Shown in pieces: positions 46,006 through 54,532 of a stretch of 64,000 nucleotides of DNA. Below the pieces are notes generated by a model, which was not told where the DNA came from, searched no databases, and saw only the letters and a program-made list of their open reading frames with translations. How positions within the stretch are numbered: the first letter of the stretch is position 1; the number at the start of each line of letters is the position of its first letter. Source of the stretch: HdN1 sp964473645 (GTDB lineage: Bacteria; Pseudomonadota; Gammaproteobacteria; Pseudomonadales; Ketobacteraceae); contig CAYYPW010000011.1 of the NCBI GenBank assembly GCA_964473645.1, forward strand, positions 122,323 through 186,322, in the 5' to 3' direction. A program made the translations under genes and the position numbers.

Positions 46006-47046
46006 ATGATTGTACTCGGAATTGAGACATCTTGCGACGAAACCGGGCTGGCTTTGTACGATGGCGCCCAGCACCGCTTGTTGGGCGACGTGCTACACAG
46101 TCAGATAGCGCTGCACGCGCAATACGGTGGCGTGGTGCCCGAACTGGCGTCACGCGATCACGTAAGCCGCCTGATTCCGCTTTTAAATCAACTGCTTGTT
46201 GAGTCTGGTGTCAATGCGGGTGATATCGATGCCATCGCCTACACCGCCGGGCCCGGCCTGATGGGGGCCTTGCTGGTGGGGGCGTGTTTTGCGCAGGGGC
46301 TGGCATTCTCATGGGGGGTGCCAGCAATTCCGGTGCATCATATGGAAGGGCATCTGCTCGCTCCCATGCTGGAAGCGGAGCGCCCGGATTTTCCGTTTGT
46401 TGCTTTGCTGGTCAGCGGTGGGCATACCCAGCTCATGGCGGTCGAGGGTGTTGGGCAATATCAAATGTTGGGGGAATCGGTCGATGATGCCGCCGGTGAA
46501 GCCTTCGATAAAGCGGCCAAGATGATGGGGCTTGGGTATCCGGGTGGGCCGCGTATAGCTGAATGGGCTGAGCGCGGCACGCCGGGGCGGTTTAAGTTTC
46601 CTCGTCCGATGGTAGACAGACCGGGGCTTGATTTCAGTTTCAGCGGATTGAAAACGTTTTGTTTGACCACGCTGGAGCGTTTGCAACGTGAGCAGGGGCC
46701 GCTATCTGAGCAGGGACTGGCCGAGCAGGATAAAGCCGATGTGGCCTGGGCGTTTCAGGATGCAGTGGTCGATACTTTGCTTATTAAATGCAAGCGGGCG
46801 CTCACGCAAACGGGCATGAAACAACTGGTGATGGCGGGCGGTGTGAGTGCCAATCGCGAATTGCGCACACGCCTGCAAAACTACGCCAAAGGGCGGGGGA
46901 TTCAGGTGTTTTATCCGCGCCCTGCCTTTTGTACGGATAACGGTGCAATGATAGCGCTGGCGGGATATGAGCGCTTAAAGCTGGGCGCCCAGGGCGATCT
47001 CAAAATCACCACCCGCGCGCGTTGGCCGCTCGCACAACTCGGTTAA
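46006..47046 (+). CDS. tsaD: tRNA N6-adenosine threonylcarbamoyltransferase
   Basis: 346 aa from ATG 46006 (AGAGGA seven bases upstream); the frame ten codons longer is not supported. N-terminal LGIETSCDETGLALYD, metal-binding HHMEGH (HxxxH), LLVSGGHTQLM and C-terminal VMAGGVSANRELR with CTDNGAMIA. Adds the threonylcarbamoyl group at A37 of ANN-decoding tRNAs with TsaB/E. Divergent from rpsU, as in Pseudomonas and E. coli. Confidence 0.98.
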   Translation: MIVLGIETSCDETGLALYDGAQHRLLGDVLHSQIALHAQYGGVVPELASRDHVSRLIPLLNQLLVESGVNAGDIDAIAYTAGPGLMGALLVGACFAQGLAFSWGVPAIPVHHMEGHLLAPMLEAERPDFPFVALLVSGGHTQLMAVEGVGQYQMLGESVDDAAGEAFDKAAKMMGLGYPGGPRIAEWAERGTPGRFKFPRPMVDRPGLDFSFSGLKTFCLTTLERLQREQGPLSEQGLAEQDKADVAWAFQDAVVDTLLIKCKRALTQTGMKQLVMAGGVSANRELRTRLQNYAKGRGIQVFYPRPAFCTDNGAMIALAGYERLKLGAQGDLKITTRARWPLAQLG

Positions 47047-47072
47047 CCTGGGCGCCAGCTCAAGCCAAATAA

Positions 47073-47663
47073 CTATCCCAGGCGTGGCTCTTTGCCTTCT
47101 TTCAGGTTCTGCAGGTTTTGGCGGTGTTTATAGAGAATCATGGCAGTCAGGAGCATGATGGGCTCCACCCAATGCGGCGTGAATATCGCGGCATACAGTG
47201 ACGCCACCAGAAAGCTCAGCATGCTGGCGAGCGAGGAATAGCGTGTAACAGCCGCCACCAGCAACCAGCTGACCAGCAACACGACACAAGTGGGCCAGTG
47301 CCACACTGCTAAAACACCAATGCCAGTAGCGACACCTTTGCCCCCCTGAAAGCGAAAGTACACGGGCAACAGGTGCCCGGTGACGGCAGCAATACCGGCA
47401 CCGACAATGGCAGGATGGGATTTGTCATAGTAAATGCAGATGAGGGGGGGCAGTACACCCTTGAGGATATCGCCGATCAGCGTCAGTAGGCCGGCCCAGC
47501 GCCCACCCAGACGCAATACATTGGTCGCTCCCGCGTTGTGGGAGCCCGCCTCGCGTGGGTCAGAAAAACCCAGCAGACGCGACACCAATACAGCCGTCGA
47601 AATGGAGCCAACCAGATATCCCAGCAGCCAAAGCAGCGCGGTATCAATGTAAGGGTGCTGAAT
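47073..47663 (-). CDS. plsY: Glycerol-3-phosphate acyltransferase (acyl-phosphate type)
   Basis: 196 aa if translation starts at ATT 47663. Motifs: LLGYLVGSISTAVLVSRLLG, DPREAGSHNAGATNVLR, LTLIGDILKGVLPPL and FRFQGGKGVATGIGVL. Transfers acyl groups from acyl-phosphate to glycerol-3-phosphate. There is no ATG, GTG or TTG near the conserved N-terminus. A GGAG sits eight bases before the ATT, and the only standard start is a TTG at 47792 that would add 43 unconserved residues. Start is therefore uncertain. Divergent from folB. Confidence 0.85.
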   Translation of the reverse strand: MQHPYIDTALLWLLGYLVGSISTAVLVSRLLGFSDPREAGSHNAGATNVLRLGGRWAGLLTLIGDILKGVLPPLICIYYDKSHPAIVGAGIAAVTGHLLPVYFRFQGGKGVATGIGVLAVWHWPTCVVLLVSWLLVAAVTRYSSLASMLSFLVASLYAAIFTPHWVEPIMLLTAMILYKHRQNLQNLKEGKEPRLG

Positions 47664-47817
47664 GACACTGACTCCATTTTTTTCTGGGCGGCTTTTCGCG
47701 GTTTGTTTATCTGAAAAACCGTGTGGTCTTTTTGTTGTTCCCGGTCGTCGATGTCCCTTCGACGCGGTATGATGCGCCCCCTGATGATACAACCTTTTTT
47801 GATGAGTTGCAGGTTCT

Positions 47818-48174
47818 ATGGATACAGTCTCGATTCAAGAACTGAAAGTGTCTGCTGTTGTAGGGGCGCATGCCTGGGAGCGCCACATCAAGCAAACGCT
47901 GCTGGTGGATCTGGAGTTTGCTGCGCCGGTCACTCAGCCCGCCCAGACCGATGCGTTGGCGGATGCCATTGATTACGATGCAGTGTCGACCCAGGTGTCG
48001 AGCTGGATCGAATCTCGTCAGGCGCAGCTGATCGAAACGCTGGCAGAAGGCGTGGCGCAGTTGGTGCGGGAGCGCTTTTCTGTGCCCTGGGTAAAAGTCA
48101 GTATCTGGAAACCGGGCGCCGTGCCCGCGGCCCGCAGGGTGGGCGTTACCATTGTCCGCGGAAACCCGACATGA
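47818..48174 (+). CDS. folB: Dihydroneopterin aldolase
   Basis: 118 aa. Family pattern IQELKVSAVVGAHAWERHIKQTLLVDLEF, with DAIDYDAVS and QLIETLAEGVAQLV. Converts dihydroneopterin to 6-hydroxymethyl-dihydropterin in folate synthesis. Overlaps folK by four bases (ATGA), which gives the substrate of the next enzyme. Confidence 0.96.
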   Translation: MDTVSIQELKVSAVVGAHAWERHIKQTLLVDLEFAAPVTQPAQTDALADAIDYDAVSTQVSSWIESRQAQLIETLAEGVAQLVRERFSVPWVKVSIWKPGAVPAARRVGVTIVRGNPT

Positions 48175-48665
48175 CCGAAGTGTTTTTGGGCCTGGGGTCA
48201 AACGTCAAGCGTGAGTGGCATTTGCGCGAAGGTATCAGGGCCCTACGGGAGCGTTTTGGCCCCCTACAGGTTTCGCCGATCTTTGAGAGCGAATCGGTGG
48301 GTTTTGCCGGTTCCCCCTTTTTTAATCTGGTTGTGAGCCTGCAGACCGATTTATCGGTGGGAGTCTTGCAGCAGGAACTGCGTGCAATTGAGTTCAGCTT
48401 GGGGCGTACGCCAGATCAGCGAAAATATAGCCCTCGCACGCTGGATATCGATATTCTCACCTATGGTGATGTGGTGGGTGAGATCGATGGCGTCATCTTG
48501 CCGCGGGGTGAAATCCTCGAAAACGCCTTTGTGTTGTGGCCATTGGCCTGCTTGGCGCCTGACAGCAAACATCCCGAGGTAAAAATCAGTTACGGGCAAT
48601 TATGGGCAGCCTATGACAAGGCTCGACAAAAATTGGAGCAGGTCGCTGTTGCCCTGGATTTGTAG
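48171..48665 (+). CDS. folK: 2-amino-4-hydroxy-6-hydroxymethyldihydropteridine pyrophosphokinase
   Basis: 164 aa. FLGLGSNV at the N-terminus, FFNLVVSLQTDL, and the catalytic block RKYSPRTLDIDILTYGD followed by LPRGEILENAFVLWPLACLAP. Uses ATP to pyrophosphorylate the pterin made by FolB. Translationally coupled to folB. The gap after it holds a perfect GCAACTGCAGTTGC palindrome (48673-48686). Confidence 0.96.
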   Translation: MTEVFLGLGSNVKREWHLREGIRALRERFGPLQVSPIFESESVGFAGSPFFNLVVSLQTDLSVGVLQQELRAIEFSLGRTPDQRKYSPRTLDIDILTYGDVVGEIDGVILPRGEILENAFVLWPLACLAPDSKHPEVKISYGQLWAAYDKARQKLEQVAVALDL

Positions 48666-48732
48666 ATGTCTTGCAACTGCAGTTGCCCTCGCGCAGTAAT
48701 TGCCTTGCAGGCATGAGCGTTTTATCGCTGCA

Positions 48733-50100
48733 TCATGAATCCATTTCGCCTTCATTCTCATTCTGTTCTGTACCCAGGCTGGACGCCCGGTTTTCGCTGC
48801 GACCAATGAAGGGCAAATCCACCACAAAATCCTTTTTGACACTGGCAACGGCGCGAATGCGACGTTTGCGAAGTTCTTCGCCCAGTGTTTTGCCGTTGTA
48901 ACCGAAAGCGTTTTGCAGTTCTTCGGCCTTCACGCGACGGCAGGCTTCGGCAGCTGTCATGAAAAAATCTGCTTGTGGATACGGGCGATCTTCAAAGCCG
49001 GTGCGACCACGGGCGTCGGCTTCGCAGGCCAGCAGAAACAGCGTCAAAAACTGGGGACGACGCAAGTAGTCGAGTGCTTCCAACACGCGCATGGCGGTGG
49101 CGGGGCGCAGCTCAAAGGCTCGATGGCAGTGCGTATGGTATTCCGCTGTTTTGGTGGCTAATTGTCGACAAAGAGTGGGCACTCGCAGGCGATCACTGAT
49201 GTTGTTGGCCAGGTAGGCAGAAAGCGCTTCGTGGCCGTGGTGGGTCGGCCAGTCTTCTTGCGGCGTCAACGCCTTGCCCAGATCGTGGGTCAAAACAGCA
49301 TAGAACAGGGCGGTATTGGCTTGCGCCTCAGTAATGTCGTTATCGGGTGTGAACGTTTCCTGCAGTTGGGGGCGTAGCTGGCACGCCTGTTGTAACGCCA
49401 TCATTACGTGCACGCCAGTGTCGATCTCCGGGTGATGTTTGGCGAGTTGAGGAATTCCCCACAGGGCATCGAGTTCGGGCAGCAAAATAGCCAGTGCGTG
49501 GGTTTCGCGTAGCGCTTCGAAATACAGGTGTGGTGCAGGTTCGGAAAGCGCTTTTTCGGTTTCCTGCCAGACCCGCTCCGGGGTTAGATGCTGCAATTCG
49601 CCCGCTGCGGCAATTTCGCGCATCAGCGTGAGCGTTTCCTCGGCGATGCGAAACCCATCATTGCCATAGCGTGCGTAAAAACGTGCCACTCGCAATACAC
49701 GTAGCGGGTCTTCACTGAAAGCCTCGGAAACATGGCGTAACCATTTTTCTTGCAGGTCGCGCTGCCCGCCATAAGGGTCGACGAGTGTACCGTCGCTGTC
49801 TTCGGCCATGGCGTTGATGGTAAGGTCACGACGACGCAAATCATCTTCAAGCGTGACATCCTGACCGGCATAGCAGGTAAAGCCGCCATAACCACTCCCG
49901 GTTTTGCGTTCGGTGCGGGCGAGAGCATATTCCTCTCTGGTTTGCGGGTGCAGGAAAACAGGAAAATCCCGCCCCACTTGTTGGTAACCGAGTTGCAACA
50001 GTTGTGCGGGGGACGCGCCTACTACGACCCAATCGCGATCTTTGGTCGCCTTGCCTAGCCTTTTGTCGCGTATGGCGCCACCCACCAGATAAACTTTCAT
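48733..50100 (-). CDS. cca: Multifunctional CCA-adding tRNA nucleotidyltransferase
   Basis: 455 aa. VYLVGGAIRDKRLGKATKDRDWVVVG is the nucleotidyltransferase start, with RRRDLTINAMAEDSDGTLVDPYGG and VLRVARFYARYG. An HD domain follows (AVLTHDLGKALTP). It adds CCA to tRNA 3' ends and the HD part gives phosphatase/phosphodiesterase activity. Converges on folK; same neighbourhood as in Pseudomonas. Confidence 0.97.
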   Translation of the reverse strand: MKVYLVGGAIRDKRLGKATKDRDWVVVGASPAQLLQLGYQQVGRDFPVFLHPQTREEYALARTERKTGSGYGGFTCYAGQDVTLEDDLRRRDLTINAMAEDSDGTLVDPYGGQRDLQEKWLRHVSEAFSEDPLRVLRVARFYARYGNDGFRIAEETLTLMREIAAAGELQHLTPERVWQETEKALSEPAPHLYFEALRETHALAILLPELDALWGIPQLAKHHPEIDTGVHVMMALQQACQLRPQLQETFTPDNDITEAQANTALFYAVLTHDLGKALTPQEDWPTHHGHEALSAYLANNISDRLRVPTLCRQLATKTAEYHTHCHRAFELRPATAMRVLEALDYLRRPQFLTLFLLACEADARGRTGFEDRPYPQADFFMTAAEACRRVKAEELQNAFGYNGKTLGEELRKRRIRAVASVKKDFVVDLPFIGRSENRASSLGTEQNENEGEMDS

Positions 50101-50459
50101 TTTTGTTACAACTCTCCTGTTATTTCAACCTGCCCAGCTGTTTCGCCCAGATTCCCAACAAAATCACATTTGCGCTATTGACCCACCCTCACGAGCTTGC
50201 CTATATTGAAAAGATGATAACGCAAAAATCCTTCGTCTCCCATGTTCCCGCCGTGTCAGTCCTGCATAAGGTCTGTGCGGTCTGGTGCGCGCGAATTAAA
50301 CGCGTAGCGGGCAGGGCGGCGGTGGGGTAGCGTACTCACCTTCTTTTGCAAAAAAGGCCGCAGCTTGAAAACTGCGGCCTTTTTTGTTTCTGCCGCAGAT
50401 ACAAGCCTCACGCCTGCAAAACCTCGCCGGCAGGATGCTGGTATAACACGAAGTAGGAT
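50101..50459. other. 359-bp divergent gap containing an orphan terminator
   Basis: Lies between the starts of cca and the EamA gene, yet holds a strong terminator at 50350-50386. A 38-codon frame (MITQKSFVSHVPAVSVLHKV and onward, 50214-50330) ends just before it, with a weak RBS. Either a small RNA or a small protein is made here; neither is certain. Confidence 0.4.
50350..50386 (+). terminator. Strong, bidirectional-type intrinsic terminator
   Basis: GGCCGCAG (50356-50363) / CTGCGGCC (50372-50379) with an eight-base loop, six A before and six T after. It would stop rightward transcripts started after about 50100, or leftward ones from the EamA region. Confidence 0.85.
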
Positions 50460-51434
50460 ATGAAAATGTCGGTGCCTGTGGCGTATATTGTGATGATACT
50501 GGTGTGGGCAACCACGCCGTTGACGATAAAAATGAGTTCGGAATCGGTTGAGCTAATGCTGGCGGCTTTGTCGCGCGTGGTCATTGGCGCGGCGCTGGGA
50601 GTGGTGTTGGCGGCGCTGTTGAAGGTGCGCGTGCCGTGGAATCAAGCTGCCTGGCGTACTTATTTTCTTGGCAACATCAATATCTTTGTTGGCGTGTTTT
50701 GCACGTTTAAGGGCGCGCAACATTTGCCGTCGGGCATGGTGTCGGTGATGTTCGGGTTATCGCCAGTGTTGTCGCCAATTTTTGCGCGCTGGTTTCTCAA
50801 AGAACAACGTTTGAGTTTGATGCAGTGGTTGGCAGCATTGCTGGGGCTGTTCGGGCTGGTGCTTGTGTTTCGTGAGCAGGTGCAGATTTCGCACGCGCAT
50901 TTAACAGCGCTCTTGTATGTATTGGGGGCTGTGTTGTGCTTTTGCTCCAGCAATGTATTTCTCAAGCGTTGGCCGGGCGATATGACGGCCCTGGCGCAAA
51001 CCACGGGCACGTTGATTATTGGGATTCCATTGTATGTGGGGTCGGCATTTGTGATGGGCGTGCTTGATTCCGCAGACATCTTTGCACTTTTTTCGCCGAG
51101 CGGTGTGAACTCTATGGTGAGCGCTTTGGCGCACATCAGTGATCGTTCTTTCTATGCAATTCTATATCTCGGCGTTTTTGGTTCGCTGGTGGGGGTAATG
51201 TGCTATTTTCATGCGCTCACGCATTTGTCGGCGAGCACAGTGGCGTTGGCAACGTTGATTACGCCATTAATGGCGCTTAGCTTGGGGCGTTGGCTCAATA
51301 ATGAATTGTTGACCGCTGGTGAAATGTTGGGGGCTGTCTGCATTATTGGTGCGCTGGCACTTTATTACTGGGGCGGTGTAGTGGCCTGGCGGTTGCTTGA
51401 ACGAAATAATGAGGTAAAGCATGGCGTTTTATGA
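50460..51434 (+). CDS. EamA/DMT-family transporter
   Basis: 324 aa, ten predicted helices in two EamA halves. MVSVMFGLSPVLSPIFARWFLKEQRLSLMQWLAALLGLFGL ends the first half and SASTVALATLITPLMALSLGRWLNNELLTAGEMLGAVCIIGALALYY ends the second. Unrelated in detail to the partial transporter at the window start. Overlaps the following methyltransferase by 14 bases, implying co-translation. Substrate unknown. Confidence 0.92.
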   Translation: MKMSVPVAYIVMILVWATTPLTIKMSSESVELMLAALSRVVIGAALGVVLAALLKVRVPWNQAAWRTYFLGNINIFVGVFCTFKGAQHLPSGMVSVMFGLSPVLSPIFARWFLKEQRLSLMQWLAALLGLFGLVLVFREQVQISHAHLTALLYVLGAVLCFCSSNVFLKRWPGDMTALAQTTGTLIIGIPLYVGSAFVMGVLDSADIFALFSPSGVNSMVSALAHISDRSFYAILYLGVFGSLVGVMCYFHALTHLSASTVALATLITPLMALSLGRWLNNELLTAGEMLGAVCIIGALALYYWGGVVAWRLLERNNEVKHGVL

Positions 51435-52038
51435 AGATCGCATATTTCCGCACATGATGGAATGGGGAACGAAACCTTTCCGGCGTTCGTGTCAGCAGGC
51501 GTTAAGCCATGCGCATGGCAAGGTGCTGGAAGTTGGCGTGGGTACCGGCGCCAACATGCAGTACTACACGCCGGCCGTTACAGAAGTTGTCGGTATCGAG
51601 CCGGTGGAAGCCATGCTGTCGAAAGCGCGTGAAAGACTGGAAGACACACCACCGCCTTTTTTATGGCAATTGCAGCAAGCGGATGCGCGCGAGTTGCCGT
51701 TTGAGGATGCCAGTTTTGATAGCGTGGTCGCGGTGTTGGTGTTTTGCACCATACCCGACCCGCAGCGTGCAGCGGCAGAAGCCTTTCGTGTGTTGAAACC
51801 CGGTGGAAAGCTGGTGTTTTTCGAGCACGTAGTGGCCCCGCATGCAGGTGTGGCGCGTTGGCAGCATCGTTTGAATCCTGCCTGGCGAAAGATGGCGTGT
51901 GGTTGTGAAATCAATCGCGACACGCGGCGTTTGTTCGAACAGGCGGGCTTTCACTTCGAAAAATTACGCGAATGGAATCACGAAAAGGCCATCAGTCTGG
52001 TGGCACCGGTGATTTCCGGGGTTGGTGTGCGGCCGTAA
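51421..52038 (+). CDS. Class I SAM-dependent methyltransferase
   Basis: 205 aa. Motif I VLEVGVGTGANMQYY, motif II IEPVEAMLSKARERL, LPFEDASFDSVVAVLVFCTIPD and VLKPGGKLVFFEHV define a UbiE/Methyltransf_11-like enzyme. RBS GAGGTAAAGC precedes the ATG inside the upstream gene. Substrate not determinable. Ends three bases before the converging FabR-like gene. Confidence 0.92.
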   Translation: MAFYEDRIFPHMMEWGTKPFRRSCQQALSHAHGKVLEVGVGTGANMQYYTPAVTEVVGIEPVEAMLSKARERLEDTPPPFLWQLQQADARELPFEDASFDSVVAVLVFCTIPDPQRAAAEAFRVLKPGGKLVFFEHVVAPHAGVARWQHRLNPAWRKMACGCEINRDTRRLFEQAGFHFEKLREWNHEKAISLVAPVISGVGVRP

Positions 52039-52041
52039 GAG

Positions 52042-52683
52042 TTATACCAGCATCAACTGTCGTTCCACGTGCTGCGTTCGCGCTATCGTTTCGGCGCCGA
52101 CATATATCGCGCGAATGTGATGCATCAAGCGCTTTTCTGCTTCGCGTTGTGCGGCGTAGGGCAAATCTATGCTCGCGACCCCCATGTAGAACGTTATGGT
52201 GCTTATCGCTTCTGCGACCAGTGCCGGATCCGTCAGCTGGCGGTGTATCACGCGGCTTTCGCGCTTGATGGCGCGTGCCAGTTCGCGATTGATGACAGCC
52301 AGCTGCAATTGAATGGCACGACGCATCAAGGGTGAGCTGCCCGTCGCTTCGTGCGCCAACAGACGAAACAGTTTTCCATTCTGATGAAAGTGTTCCATGC
52401 ATACATGCACGGCATGTTGCACGATGTCATCGCTTTGCCCGCGTGCGTATCGCACATCCTTGACGATTTTCAGCAACGCCTCGCCAGCTTCTTTCACTAG
52501 CGCCATTCCCAATGCTTCCAGGTTTTCAAAGTGCCGGTAAAACGAGGCTGGCGCAATGCCTGCTTCTTTGGCGACTTCACGCAAGCTCATGCTGGCAATG
52601 CCGCGATCCTCGCTCATGATGGCAAGCGCGGCATTAATAATGTTTTGACGAGTCTGTGCTTTCTGTTCTTGGCGGATCGACAT
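52042..52683 (-). CDS. FabR/DesT-like TetR-family regulator
   Basis: 213 aa. QEQKAQTRQNIINAALAIMSED and SLREVAKEAGIAPASFYRHFENLEALGMALVKEAGEAL match the DNA-binding and following helix of E. coli FabR and P. aeruginosa DesT, repressors that sense the unsaturated-to-saturated acyl balance. C-terminal domain also similar in length and pattern. Here it is divergent from a wax ester module and an 18-bp dyad lies 121 bases upstream of its start. Probable role: acyl-composition-responsive repressor of lipid genes. Confidence 0.88.
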   Translation of the reverse strand: MSIRQEQKAQTRQNIINAALAIMSEDRGIASMSLREVAKEAGIAPASFYRHFENLEALGMALVKEAGEALLKIVKDVRYARGQSDDIVQHAVHVCMEHFHQNGKLFRLLAHEATGSSPLMRRAIQLQLAVINRELARAIKRESRVIHRQLTDPALVAEAISTITFYMGVASIDLPYAAQREAEKRLMHHIRAIYVGAETIARTQHVERQLMLV

Positions 52684-53100
52684 GGCGGTTATTCAAGACG
52701 TGATGGTGTGCAGTAAGTGCGCGAATGTAGATAAACGACTAATAATTTGTCTATTCCACAACTAGGCTTCATGAAGATGTCATGACGCTAGTGCATGATG
52801 TTAAGCGTACACCTGTTCGCTGGAATTTCAAGTAACATTCTGTAACGCCGCCCGGAATGCACCCGTTTCCGCAGTATACGTGGCGTTGACGATGTTCGTG
52901 TGACGCGATGGTCGCACAAAAGGGTTCACAATGTTTATCTCTCTGGGTATCATGGCGTACATGTGTTAGCTGAAAGGCGGACGCAGGGGGGGCGCTACAG
53001 GTTGCTGCTGCCGTGAGGGTGTTGCAGGGCCTTGGGTGAGTTCTCAGTGGTTTGAAAAAAGACAATCGTGTGGGACGTTTGTCGGCTAAGGGAAGAAATT
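52684..53100. other. 417-bp divergent regulatory region of the FabR-like and wax synthase genes
   Basis: No ORF. Contains the AGCGTACACCTGTTCGCT dyad (52804-52821) and presumably both promoters. Confidence 0.6.
52804..52821. promoter_or_regulatory. Putative FabR/DesT-type operator
   Basis: AGCGTACACCTGTTCGCT, an 18-bp dyad of the form AGCGnACAnnTGTnCGCT. It resembles, from memory, the palindromes described for FabR sites at E. coli fabA and fabB. It lies between the FabR-like gene and the wax synthase gene. Confidence 0.65.
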
Positions 53101-54471
53101 ATGAGGTCATTACTTGATACAGTGCGCCAACCCATGTCGGTCGTCGATACGGCATGGTTGCGCATGGATACGGCTGAGAACCTGATGGTGATCAACGGGG
53201 TAATGGAGTTTGAAAGCCCCCTCACGCGTGCTGATCTGGTGCGCTTGCTGGCGGAGCGACTGGTGATCAAGGCGCCGCGGTTTGGCTCGCGGCCCGTTAC
53301 TGAGCAAGGGCGCTATTTTTGGGAAAAAGTGCCTGCGCTTGAGTGGGATTACCACGCGTCTTTACTGCAATTGCCGGCGGGCGAATCCCCCGATCAGCAA
53401 TTACAGGAAGTATGCGGTCGCATCGTTGCTGAAACACTCGATCCAGGTCGACCCTTGTGGCGCTTTTACCTGATCGAATCCTTCCGGGGAGGTTGTGCCC
53501 TGGTGTTCAAGGTGCATCACAGTTACGCCGATGGCATCGCGCTGATTTCCACGCTGGATGCCATTGCCGATCGATCCGTGCTGCATAGTTCTCCTGCGGC
53601 TAGAGCCGGTTTCAAGACGCCGCTTGCCAAAGGCCGCGAATGGTATCACCAAGTGCAACACGCCTTGCATCAGGGTGTGTTCTACACCGTTTTTGCCGCC
53701 GCCTGGTTGTTCGAAGCGTTGCGCGTCGCCAGCTTGCCTGCCGATACCAAAACACATTTCAAACAGCCATTGTCGTCGCACAAGCGGGTAGCGTGGGCGC
53801 CTTCACTGTCTGTCGATGATGTCAAACGTGTTGGCCGTGCGATGGGTGGAACTGTTAATGATGTCGTGATGGCCTGTGCGGCCGGTAGTTTGCGCCGTTA
53901 TTTGGAGAGCACCGGGCAGCGGGTGGATGGCGTTACCGTGAGGGCAACTGTGCCGGTCAATCTGCGGCCTCTTTCTGAGGCAATGGAGCTGGGTAATTGT
54001 TTTGGTCTCGTGTATCTGCCGTTGCCTGTAGCTGAATCCACCCCGTTGGGGCGGGTGCGGGCGGTGCAGAAGTCCATGAAAAGCCTGAAAAACGGTGCAC
54101 AGGCCATGATGAGTTATGGCGTGTTGTCGATCCTTGGGCATTTCCCGACAGCGGTGCAACGCGTGGCCCTGAACTTCTTCAGTGGTAAAGCCTCGGCGGT
54201 CATGACCAATGTGCCTGGCCCAACCGAAGCCGTCTATCTGATGGGCGCGAAACTCAGACGGTCGATGTTCTGGGTGCCGCAATCCGGAGGTATCGGAATT
54301 GGGATCAGCATACTGAGCTACGCCCATCGGGTGGAGTTCGGTGTGGTGGCCGATACGTCGTTAGTCACAGATCCACAAGTGCTGGTGGACGGTTTTGTCG
54401 CGGAGTTTGAAGCGCTGCGGCAGGGGCTGGCGATGCAAGACGTGCAGGGTGCCAAATCCTGCGCGGTTTAA
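53101..54471 (+). CDS. Wax ester synthase/diacylglycerol acyltransferase (WS/DGAT)
   Basis: 456 aa from ATG 53101 with AAGGGAAG upstream; the longer frame is not supported. Catalytic HHxxxDG as HHSYADG (His 139, His 140), the family PLWRFYLIE segment before it, N-terminal SVVDTAWLRMDTAENLMVI, and C-terminal NVPGPTEAVYLMG. It esterifies fatty alcohols, or diacylglycerol, with acyl-CoA for storage lipid. Followed 61 bases later by the fatty acyl-CoA reductase, which supplies the alcohol. Confidence 0.95.
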   Translation: MRSLLDTVRQPMSVVDTAWLRMDTAENLMVINGVMEFESPLTRADLVRLLAERLVIKAPRFGSRPVTEQGRYFWEKVPALEWDYHASLLQLPAGESPDQQLQEVCGRIVAETLDPGRPLWRFYLIESFRGGCALVFKVHHSYADGIALISTLDAIADRSVLHSSPAARAGFKTPLAKGREWYHQVQHALHQGVFYTVFAAAWLFEALRVASLPADTKTHFKQPLSSHKRVAWAPSLSVDDVKRVGRAMGGTVNDVVMACAAGSLRRYLESTGQRVDGVTVRATVPVNLRPLSEAMELGNCFGLVYLPLPVAESTPLGRVRAVQKSMKSLKNGAQAMMSYGVLSILGHFPTAVQRVALNFFSGKASAVMTNVPGPTEAVYLMGAKLRRSMFWVPQSGGIGIGISILSYAHRVEFGVVADTSLVTDPQVLVDGFVAEFEALRQGLAMQDVQGAKSCAV

Positions 54472-54532
54472 CTTTCGCTTCTACACTTTTCTTTTCTGCT
54501 TGGGCTAAGGGAACCTGAAAGAGGATATTGAC

